Notes under the pieces: generated by a model
What the model saw: the letters and a program-made list of their open reading frames with translations, nothing else
Told to the model about the DNA's origin: nothing
The model's database searches: none
Assembly (NCBI GenBank): GCA_905212215.1
Contig: CAJMDR010000158.1
Location: forward strand, 1-5,603
Length of the DNA stretch: 5,603 nt
Direction: 5' to 3'
Source of the DNA: an uncultured Porphyromonadaceae bacterium
GTDB taxonomy: Bacteria; Bacteroidota; Bacteroidia; Bacteroidales; Muribaculaceae
Position numbers and translations under genes: made by a program
Part shown: positions 1 to 4,911 of the stretch, in pieces
How positions within the stretch are numbered: the stretch's first letter is position 1
Layout of the letters: the number at the start of each line of letters is the position of its first letter

Positions 1-2
1 TC

Positions 3-677
3 CCGGTCGCCAAGCCTTATAAGCCAACACCGTTTGTCGAGGAACCGACCTTTGAGAAAGTGAAGGTGTCGCGGCTGACTTCTCCTGCGCTGCTGAAATA
101 TCTTGCCGATAGAGGTATTCCGAGCGACATCGCCCAGCGATACTGTGTGCAGGTTGACTATCTGCTTCATGGCAAGGACTATTATGCTATCGGCTTCGAG
201 AACAATGCACATGGCTATGAGTTACGCAATCCTTTCTTCAAGGGTTCGTATCCTCCGAAGCATATTACCCATGTTGCCTATAGCAATGCCCGGTGTAATG
301 TCTTCGAGGGGTTCATCGACTTTCTTTCGGCTGAAAGGCTCGGCTTCAATGACGGCATGGATTCGGTAGTTCTTAACTCCGTCTCTAATGTCACAAAAGC
401 TTTAACGCCATTGGCTGACTATACCGTTATCCAGTGCTATCTTGACAATGACGCCGCAGGTCGTGCGGCACTCGCCAGACTCCGGCGTGAGTTCGGCGAC
501 AGGGTCATGGACAAGTCGGCACTCTATCCAGACAACAAGGATTTGAACGACTTCTTGTGCCAGCGAGAGCAGAGCCAAACCAAAGGTTTGAGCTATGCCG
601 AGCGCAGCCAAGAACGGCCCGAAGGGCACCACCTGATGTCGCTCTATCCGAAAAAATCATCAAAACTCAAACTCTGA
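3..677 (+). CDS. traP: TraP-like TOPRIM DNA primase of a conjugative transposon (5' end missing)
   Basis: The reading frame is open to the left edge, with 19 codons before a GTG at 60, so the true start and any N-terminal CHC2 zinc finger lie outside the window. The visible part is the C-terminal TOPRIM half. An acidic Glu sits in VFEGFIDFLS (codon 306-308) and the DxD pair sits in YLDNDAAGR (Asp codons at 444 and 450). These are the metal-binding residues of primase/topoisomerase TOPRIM folds. The stretch YPDNKDLNDFL near 525-557 is typical of mobile-element primases. In Bacteroidales conjugative transposons this family is annotated as TraP or as a CHC2/toprim protein. It is thought to prime second-strand synthesis on transferred single-stranded DNA. 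The gene directly precedes traQ (5 bp from stop to proposed start), which matches the known traP-traQ order. The family call is strong. The name traP rests on similarity from memory and on context. Confidence 0.82.
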   Translation, partial: PVAKPYKPTPFVEEPTFEKVKVSRLTSPALLKYLADRGIPSDIAQRYCVQVDYLLHGKDYYAIGFENNAHGYELRNPFFKGSYPPKHITHVAYSNARCNVFEGFIDFLSAERLGFNDGMDSVVLNSVSNVTKALTPLADYTVIQCYLDNDAAGRAALARLRREFGDRVMDKSALYPDNKDLNDFLCQREQSQTKGLSYAERSQERPEGHHLMSLYPKKSSKLKL

Positions 678-682
678 AAAAC

Positions 683-1207
683 GTGAAAACAAATCTCAAC
701 AAACTCGGCGGAATCCGCCTTACCACTGGCCGGTTCTTCGGCTTCTGGATTGCACTCTTTGCAATCGTCTTCGCAATGACCTCCTGCTCCGACGACCTCG
801 ACGTGCAGCAGTCCTATCCCTTCACGGTGGAGGTCATGCCATACGGCGACAAAATCAAGCAGGGACAGACCGTGGAGCTGCGTTTCGAGATAAAGCCGGA
901 GGGCAACTATGCCAACACCCTCTACACCATCCGCTACTTCCAGTATGACGGCGAAGGCATTCTCAAACTCGTTGACGGCCCGGTGCTGGTCAACAACGAC
1001 CGGGTGCTTCTCGAAAGCAAGACCTTCCGCCTGACATATACAGCAAAATCCTCTCAGGCACATAAGCTACTGATTGTGATTGAAGACAACTTCAATTCGA
1101 CCCCATGGGAGCAGACCTTCGAGTTCAACGGCAAGGACAGCGGCGACGATGACGGAGGCAAAATCGTCGGTCCGATAGTTACACCCGTAAATCCGATTGT
1201 CCGATGA
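683..1207 (+). CDS. traQ: Conjugative transposon protein TraQ (DUF3872 family lipoprotein)
   Basis: This is a 174-aa protein if translation starts at the GTG at 683, 5 bp after the primase stop. No ATG occurs in frame before 776, which is too late because it would cut off the signal peptide. A CTG at 674 is an alternative. The N-terminus is a signal sequence: basic start, hydrophobic run FFGFWIALFAIVFAM, then a lipobox-like MTSC with the acylatable Cys at residue 35 (785-787). The mature part (DLDVQQSYPFTVEVMP, later YTIRYFQYDGEG and IEDNF) matches the TraQ/DUF3872 family of Bacteroidales transposons as I know it, a small beta-rich protein that is the last named gene of the tra operon. It probably sits as a lipoprotein in the cell envelope near the mating apparatus. 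Its exact role is not established. The acidic Gly/Asp-rich segment and the Pro/Val-rich tail (about the last 22 residues) look like an extension beyond the core. Confidence 0.85.
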   Translation: MKTNLNKLGGIRLTTGRFFGFWIALFAIVFAMTSCSDDLDVQQSYPFTVEVMPYGDKIKQGQTVELRFEIKPEGNYANTLYTIRYFQYDGEGILKLVDGPVLVNNDRVLLESKTFRLTYTAKSSQAHKLLIVIEDNFNSTPWEQTFEFNGKDSGDDDGGKIVGPIVTPVNPIVR

Positions 1208-1695
1208 GAAAAATCCTGATATTCTTCATGGCGATAGTGGCGTTGAGCGCCACTTCGCCGGCCTTCGCTGCAAAGCGGAGCATAATGGAGCTACCGATCT
1301 TTGAACGGGCAGTTCTGATAATCAAGCATTTTGAGACGCTCCATAAGCCTCGACACTGGCCTTATATCGGATATGGGCATCAAGTCCAGCCGGGAGAACC
1401 ATACCGTCGAGGCGTACAACTCACCGAGAAACAGGCCGACGCTCTCCTACGCAAAGACCTCCGCAAGTTCTGCGCCATGTACTCAAAATACGGCAAGGAT
1501 TCCGTTCTTCTCGGTGCATTAGCCTACAACTGTGGCCCCGGCGTCGTCAACAAATCCACCGTCCTGAAGAAACTCAAATCCGGCAACCGCGACATCTTCA
1601 AGTCCTATGTTTCTCATTGCCGCTACAAAGGTAAGAAACATAAAGGTTTATATACTCGCAGATTGACCGAGTTCGCCGCCCTTTTCATTCCGTAG
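1204..1695 (+). CDS. Exported lysozyme-like glycoside hydrolase of the transfer operon
   Basis: This 163-aa protein starts at an ATG whose ATGA overlaps the traQ stop, implying translational coupling. Residues 1-23 (MRKILIFFMAIVALSATSPA, then FAA) form a Sec signal peptide with an AxA-type cleavage site, so the protein acts in the periplasm. The mature part has the layout of phage T4-type lysozymes: a candidate catalytic Glu44 in KHFE, the YIGYGH signature at 54-59, LTEKQADALLRKDL at 74-86, AYNCGPG at 107-113, and a C-terminal GLYTRRLTEFALF-like box at 148-161. A lysozyme gene after traQ is a recurring arrangement in Bacteroidales conjugative transposons, where it presumably opens peptidoglycan locally for the transfer machinery. 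One oddity is that the Glu-to-GYGH spacing is about 5 residues shorter than in T4 lysozyme, and the Asp and Thr normally found in that interval (T4 Asp20 and Thr26) are not visible. Three Cys (90, 110, 139) could allow a disulfide. Confidence 0.85.
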   Translation: MRKILIFFMAIVALSATSPAFAAKRSIMELPIFERAVLIIKHFETLHKPRHWPYIGYGHQVQPGEPYRRGVQLTEKQADALLRKDLRKFCAMYSKYGKDSVLLGALAYNCGPGVVNKSTVLKKLKSGNRDIFKSYVSHCRYKGKKHKGLYTRRLTEFAALFIP

Positions 1696-1712
1696 AATCA
1701 GTGTCTAATATA

Positions 1713-1758
1713 TGCACCGAGGGGATGCACTCTTTTCGGAGTGTGTCCCCTTGATGTA
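1713..1758 (+). terminator. Strong hairpin after the lysozyme gene, probable operon terminator
   Basis: The left arm GGGGATGCACTC (1721-1732) and right arm GAGTGTGTCCCC (1739-1750) pair over 12 bp with two G-U wobbles around a TTTTCG loop. Pairing continues outward to 1713/1758 with one mismatch. It starts 18 bp after the lysozyme stop and lies upstream of the recombinase start, so it most likely ends the tra transcript. No T-run follows, so a classic intrinsic terminator is not proven. It could also stabilise the 3' end or lie near an element end. Confidence 0.6.
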
Positions 1759-1787
1759 TCTTGTAGACAAATCAACAAAAAATTCAA

Positions 1788-3023
1788 ATGGCTTCGATAA
1801 AAGTAAAGTTCCGGCCCTCGACTGTCGCTGACCACGAGGGCACAATCTACTATCAGATTATCCACGAGAGGAAGGTGCGACAGCTTCTGACCGAGTACAA
1901 AGTTTTCCCTGCCGAGTGGGACGAAAACCGTTCTATGATTACTACCACTCAGGAAAGCGAAAGAAAAACATTCATTCTTTCCATACGTGAGCGTATTCGC
2001 TGGGACATCGAGAGGTTAACGAAGATTGACCGCAAACTGGATGCCAACGGTCTGATATACACCGCTGACGATGTAATCGACGAGTTTAACCGCTATGCGC
2101 ATGAATACTCACTGTTCAACTTCATGGAGAGTCTCATTGCCAGACTGAAACAGAACGGAAAGATTAGGACATCCGAGACATACAGATCCACTCTCAACAG
2201 CTTCAAGAATTTCTTGGCAAGCCAAGCGTCTAAGGACGATAACAGACAAGATGAGGACATAATGCTTGACTGCATCACATCCGAGATAATGGAAGCCTAT
2301 GAAGCGTGGCACAAGAAACGGGGAGTTGCCCCCAACACCATATCGTTCTATACCCGCGTACTCCGCGCTGTGTATCATCGTGCGGTCGAAGATGACATCA
2401 TCGAGAACCGCAACCCATTCCGAAAGGTATATACCGGGGTTGACAAGACTGTAAAAAGAGCGTTGCCATTGCCTGTTATCAAGAAAATCAAGGCATTGGA
2501 CTTGTCCCTGACTCCGGCACTCGACTTCGCCCGCGATATGTTCTTGATGAGCTTTTATCTCAGAGGAATGAGCTTTATTGACATGGCTTTCCTGAAAAAG
2601 ACAGACCTCAAAAACGGTTATATAACCTATCGTCGCCGCAAGACCGGTCAGCAACTGATAATCAAATGGACAAAGGAGATGCAGATAATTCTTGACAAGT
2701 ATCCTGAAAACAAGAGCGACTATCTGCTACCGGTCATCCGTAACCCCGGAATAAACGAGCGATGCACCTATCGCAATACCGGCTACAACATCAACCATAA
2801 CCTGAAACGAATCGCAGAAATGATTGGTGTAACCATACCACTAACTCTATATGTCGCACGGCATAGCTGGGCCTCTGCCGCTAAAGCGAAAGGTATTCCT
2901 CTTTCGGTAATCTCGGAAGGCATGGGCCACGATAGTGAGGCAACCACACAAATATACCTTGCCAGCCTCGACACTTCCGTCGTTGACCGTGCCAATTCCC
3001 TGATCCTCAAAAGTCTCAGATAA
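1788..3023 (+). CDS. Tyrosine recombinase (site-specific integrase/invertase)
   Basis: This 411-aa protein matches the usual length of Bacteroidales tyrosine integrases. It has three domains in order: an N-terminal arm-binding domain (about 1-90, starting MASIKVKFRPSTV and IYYQIIHERKVRQ), a helical core-binding SAM-like domain (about 105-215, with TYRSTLNSFKNFL and NTISFYTRVLRAVYHRAV), and the catalytic domain (about 225-411). Catalytic residues are visible: Arg259 in SFYLRGMSF, Lys285 in RRRKTGQ, Arg358 in YVARHSWAS, His381 in GMGHDS, and the nucleophile Tyr390 in TQIYLASL. Box II has Tyr355 where many recombinases have His, a substitution I recall as common in this phylum. All other key residues are intact, so the enzyme should be active. 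It is followed within about 100 bp by an inverted-repeat-bounded promoter segment, which suggests it is the local invertase. Its position just after tra genes makes an element integrase the main alternative. A weak promoter candidate (TATCTTG at 1757-1763) lies upstream. Confidence 0.95.
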   Translation: MASIKVKFRPSTVADHEGTIYYQIIHERKVRQLLTEYKVFPAEWDENRSMITTTQESERKTFILSIRERIRWDIERLTKIDRKLDANGLIYTADDVIDEFNRYAHEYSLFNFMESLIARLKQNGKIRTSETYRSTLNSFKNFLASQASKDDNRQDEDIMLDCITSEIMEAYEAWHKKRGVAPNTISFYTRVLRAVYHRAVEDDIIENRNPFRKVYTGVDKTVKRALPLPVIKKIKALDLSLTPALDFARDMFLMSFYLRGMSFIDMAFLKKTDLKNGYITYRRRKTGQQLIIKWTKEMQIILDKYPENKSDYLLPVIRNPGINERCTYRNTGYNINHNLKRIAEMIGVTIPLTLYVARHSWASAAKAKGIPLSVISEGMGHDSEATTQIYLASLDTSVVDRANSLILKSLR

Positions 3024-3073
3024 AATAAAAATATATCTGATTGACCATTACTTGAACCCTAATAAACCATTAT

Positions 3074-3101
3074 CGCCTCAGTTCCTATCGGTCTTGAGGC
3101 G
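3074..3101 (+). terminator. Hairpin between the recombinase gene and the invertible segment
   Basis: CGCCTCA (3074-3080) and TGAGGCG (3095-3101) form a perfect 7-bp stem with a 14-nt loop, followed by TATTTGTTT. It lies 51 bp after the recombinase stop and 23 bp before the left inverted repeat. It is well placed to stop recombinase transcripts from running into the upx operon. In the present orientation of the invertible promoter it could also attenuate leftward transcription, though the sequence on that side is not T-rich. Confidence 0.55.
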
Positions 3102-3124
3102 TATTTGTTTAGGATCTGTCCAAA

Positions 3125-3138
3125 TCTCTTAGTTAGAG
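3125..3138 (+). repeat. Left inverted repeat (IR-L) of the invertible promoter
   Basis: TCTCTTAGTTAGAG matches the reverse complement of 3311-3324 at 13 of 14 positions, including a perfect 10-bp core TTAGTTAGAG (3129-3138). With two 2-nt shifts the similarity extends to 19 nt on each side (3126-3144 against 3307-3325). The site also contains its own dyad, TCTCT-TAGTT-AGAGA (3125-3139), the shape expected for paired recombinase half-sites around a short crossover spacer. Confidence 0.75.
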
Positions 3139-3144
3139 AGTCTT

Positions 3145-3192
3145 ATTCGGGTGCAAAGTTAAAAAATATTTCTCAGATAACCAAATTCGGGT
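3145..3192 (+). repeat. Direct 8-bp repeat ATTCGGGT flanking the promoter
   Basis: ATTCGGGT occurs at 3145-3152 and 3185-3192, exactly 40 bp apart. CAAA follows both copies (one base further on in the first). One copy overlaps the predicted transcription start and the other abuts the -33 box. The spacing is close to four helical turns, so the copies would lie on one face of the DNA. It may be a regulator site or a remnant of promoter duplication. It could also be chance. Confidence 0.45.
3147..3185 (-). promoter_or_regulatory. Bacteroidales sigma-type promoter inside the invertible segment
   Basis: On the minus strand TTTG (complement of 3182-3185) is followed after exactly 20 bp by TAACTTTG (complement of 3154-3161). 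This matches the Bacteroides consensus TTTG, 19-21 bp, TAnnTTTG at every fixed position. Transcription should start near 3146-3149 and run left, through IR-L and toward the 3' end of the recombinase gene. After inversion the same promoter would drive upxY. Confidence 0.85.
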
Positions 3193-3310
3193 CAAACGCC
3201 GACTATTTTATGAGTGTACTAGGTTAACGCCCGATGGACTTTGTTTAGCAATTCATACGTTTATATGCTAGTTTCTTTCTAATATTCAACGATTTACAAA
3301 TTATCAAAGA

Positions 3311-3324
3311 CTCTAACTAAAAGA
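3311..3324 (-). repeat. Right inverted repeat (IR-R) of the invertible promoter
   Basis: The plus-strand sequence CTCTAACTAAAAGA is the inverted partner of 3125-3138, with a perfect 10-bp core at 3311-3320. It ends just before the upxY reading frame: an in-frame TAA at 3318-3320 lies within the repeat and an in-frame GTG begins at 3327. Like the left copy it has an internal dyad, CTCT and AGAG around a 7-nt spacer. Confidence 0.75.
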
Positions 3325-3344
3325 GCGTGATTCAACCGGCCCAT

Positions 3345-3941
3345 ATGCCCAAGAATGAATATTCAGATTGTGAATTGACGACAGTGCCCGTGGGCGTTGA
3401 CGGCGCCGTAGGCGTATCAGGCCGTAAATGGTTTGTTGCAATCGTCAATCCGCGCCACGAGAAATCGGTCGCCGAAAAACTGCTTAAAAACAACGTTGAA
3501 TCCTATGTTGCCACTCAGCATGAAATGCACGTATGGGCCAACGGCCGGCGCAAGCTGGTTGACCGCGTGGTGATTCCCTCGATGGTGTTTGTACATTGCA
3601 CAGAACCTCAGCGTCGACAGATTGTCACTTTTCCGTACATCTGCCGCTTCCTAGTGAACCGCACGGCTAACAGCGGCGCACTTAACAAACCAGTTGCAAT
3701 CATCAGCGATGCTGAGATACACAATTTGAAGTTCATGCTTGGACAGTCAGAGAGTCCCGTAGAGTTTGTGCCAACGGAGTTTCGCGTTAAAGACAAAGTA
3801 CGGGTTATACGTGGCAATTTCCGCGGCCTTACTGGCGAGATCAGGGAGAACTCCGACGGTACGCACGTTCTTGTAGTTGGATTTCCTCTACTTGGCGGCG
3901 CAAAGGTGTTTATCCAGCCTCAGGATGTCGAAAAAATTTGA
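3345..3941 (+). CDS. upxY: UpxY-family transcription antiterminator (NusG paralog) of a polysaccharide locus
   Basis: This 198-aa protein is counted from the ATG at 3345. A GTG at 3327 would add six residues, and an in-frame TAA at 3318 rules out anything earlier. It has a NusG N-terminal domain (KWFVAIVNPRHEK at about 28-40, then RRKLVDRVVIPSMVFVH at about 68-84) and a C-terminal KOW domain (FRVKDKVRVIRGNFRGLTGEI region, about 146-166). These are the hallmarks of UpxY proteins, specialised NusG paralogs. In Bacteroides they bind RNA polymerase early in a capsule operon and prevent premature termination, so each locus is read only with its own UpxY. It is the first gene after the invertible promoter, as in known capsule loci, and leads a putative operon with the 272-aa protein and the flippase. 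The first 20 or so residues before the NusG domain are a variable extension. No Shine-Dalgarno is visible. Confidence 0.9.
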   Translation: MPKNEYSDCELTTVPVGVDGAVGVSGRKWFVAIVNPRHEKSVAEKLLKNNVESYVATQHEMHVWANGRRKLVDRVVIPSMVFVHCTEPQRRQIVTFPYICRFLVNRTANSGALNKPVAIISDAEIHNLKFMLGQSESPVEFVPTEFRVKDKVRVIRGNFRGLTGEIRENSDGTHVLVVGFPLLGGAKVFIQPQDVEKI

Positions 3942-3952
3942 ATAGCATAATA

Positions 3953-4771
3953 ATGCTACTTGCTCGCGATATCGATACAAAGCTACAGACTCCGATGGAA
4001 GCAACAGAGTTGTTGGTTGACCACGTTCAGTATGTTTTGGCAAAAGCTCAACTCGCCGGCAATATGGTGTTTGATGGCCACGTGCCTTCTTCCGAAGAAA
4101 AGCGGAATGCAGAAGAATGCCGCCTTCTGTGTGACAAAGTTGAGCGCCGGCTACAATCCTGCAAGGTGAATGAAATCCCCGCACTGCTAGGGTGCTACGA
4201 CTTTCTTTATATGATAGGCTATCGCTGTATGCCAAGCGGAAACCTTGCCAACCGCTGCAAGCGGAGCATGATCGATGCATGGAAGCGAAGCGATAAAGCT
4301 ATTGAGGAAAGCGATGTTTTCGGACTAATTGCCTTTGATGGGGCATATTCGGCAGGTAACACTGGCCGAGAATACACAATCCTTTACCGCTCAATCAAAG
4401 ACCGATGGCTCGACACCCTCTCAAAGTTTGACCGTTTTCCGGACGTAACTACTAAAGAGAACTACGAGCGACTCGCCCTGATCATGCGCGAGAACATTGA
4501 CAGCCGCTTCGGTGTCGATTCAGTAAAGATGAAGCGCAAATGGTACGATGCAAACAAGGCAAGCGACCTGTCAAACTTCTCCACAACCATTCTCAGCACC
4601 TACCGCCGCTTCGTTTCAGCAATGTACCCAGATGTCCTGACCCATGACGAACAACTTACCCTCGACACCCTCATCCTCAAAGAACTCTCTTCTCGCCACG
4701 ACGTTACCCCCTATGCCCGAGAGGCATATCGCATAGCTTTCGCCCTCAATACAATCCAAGTTGATTGCTAA
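3953..4771 (+). CDS. Uncharacterised helical protein at the UpxZ position of the polysaccharide operon
   Basis: This 272-aa protein starts at the ATG at 3953, 11 bp after the upxY stop. A TTG at 3938 that overlaps the upxY stop would add five residues. I do not recognise a family. It has no signal peptide or membrane segment and should be cytoplasmic. The sequence reads as almost entirely alpha-helical, rich in charged residues, with a Cys-rich middle (ECRLLCDKVERRLQSCKV, LLGCYDFLYMIGYRC, ANRCKRSMIDAW). A second helical block (about 135-272) follows a Gly-containing linker near AFDGAYSAGNTGREY. In Bacteroides loci the second gene is usually upxZ, an inhibitor of non-cognate UpxY proteins, but UpxZ is only about 160 aa and I see no convincing match. 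A regulatory role beside UpxY is therefore a guess from position. Its tight coupling to upxY supports co-expression. Confidence 0.8.
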   Translation: MLLARDIDTKLQTPMEATELLVDHVQYVLAKAQLAGNMVFDGHVPSSEEKRNAEECRLLCDKVERRLQSCKVNEIPALLGCYDFLYMIGYRCMPSGNLANRCKRSMIDAWKRSDKAIEESDVFGLIAFDGAYSAGNTGREYTILYRSIKDRWLDTLSKFDRFPDVTTKENYERLALIMRENIDSRFGVDSVKMKRKWYDANKASDLSNFSTTILSTYRRFVSAMYPDVLTHDEQLTLDTLILKELSSRHDVTPYAREAYRIAFALNTIQVDC

Positions 4772-4892
4772 TTATAGCACTCTTTTTGAGATTAGATTAC
4801 AGTTGCTAAAGAATGTCAATAATCAATTTGAACGATATAGTCCGTTGCCACTTCTAACGACAGATCTTTAATTCTCAACGAACAAGTTGGCA

Positions 4893-4909
4893 ATTTACAA
4901 TATGTAAAT
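4893..4909. repeat. Palindrome directly upstream of the flippase start
   Basis: ATTTACA (4893-4899) and TGTAAAT (4903-4909) form a perfect 7-bp dyad with a 3-bp centre, ending 2 bp before the flippase ATG. It lies in the 140-bp non-coding gap 4772-4911, in which I found no consensus promoter and no other clear signal. It could be an operator, or an RNA structure that affects initiation. In AT-rich DNA a chance origin is also possible. Confidence 0.45.
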
Positions 4910-4911
4910 CG

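Larger units (their letters stand above)
3139..3310. other. Predicted invertible promoter segment (phase switch), currently OFF
   Basis: This 172-bp AT-rich stretch lies between the inverted repeats and has no plausible coding content. It contains one consensus Bacteroidales promoter, on the minus strand and pointing away from upxY. Bacteroides capsule loci are known to be switched by inversion of promoters of similar size (roughly 170-190 bp between repeats of about 20 bp) upstream of upxY genes, and the arrangement here fits closely. Inversion maps position p to 6449 minus p, placing the -7 box at 3288-3295 and the -33 box at 3264-3267 on the plus strand, facing upxY. No good plus-strand promoter is visible in the present orientation. 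That inversion occurs is inferred; the repeats and promoter are read directly. Confidence 0.78.

Noticed and set aside
1757..1763. TATCTTG with TTTC 19 bp upstream as a promoter for the recombinase
   Set aside because: Both boxes are imperfect and the -33 part lies in the hairpin loop; too weak to list as a feature.
2109..2654. Minus-strand reading frame of 181 codons
   Set aside because: It lies entirely inside the recombinase gene, whose catalytic motifs fix the plus-strand frame.
3256..3263. TACGTTTA as a plus-strand -7 box that would drive upxY in the present orientation
   Set aside because: The last base departs from TAnnTTTG and the nearest upstream TTTG (3240-3243) is only 12 bp away rather than 19-21.
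1696..3330. Direct-repeat attachment sites or a tRNA gene marking element ends
   Set aside because: No tRNA and no convincing direct repeat were found by eye between 1696-1787 and 3024-3330.
3888..4280. Minus-strand reading frame of 130 codons
   Set aside because: It lies antisense within upxY and the following gene, has no family features, and is better explained as a shadow frame.
4767..4778. GCTAATTATAGC as a terminator after the 272-aa gene
   Set aside because: The stem is only 4 bp and AT-rich, with no T-run at a useful distance.
4855..4860. TCTAAC as a third copy of the switch repeat downstream of the unrecognised gene
   Set aside because: Only six bases match the 10-bp core, which is expected by chance.
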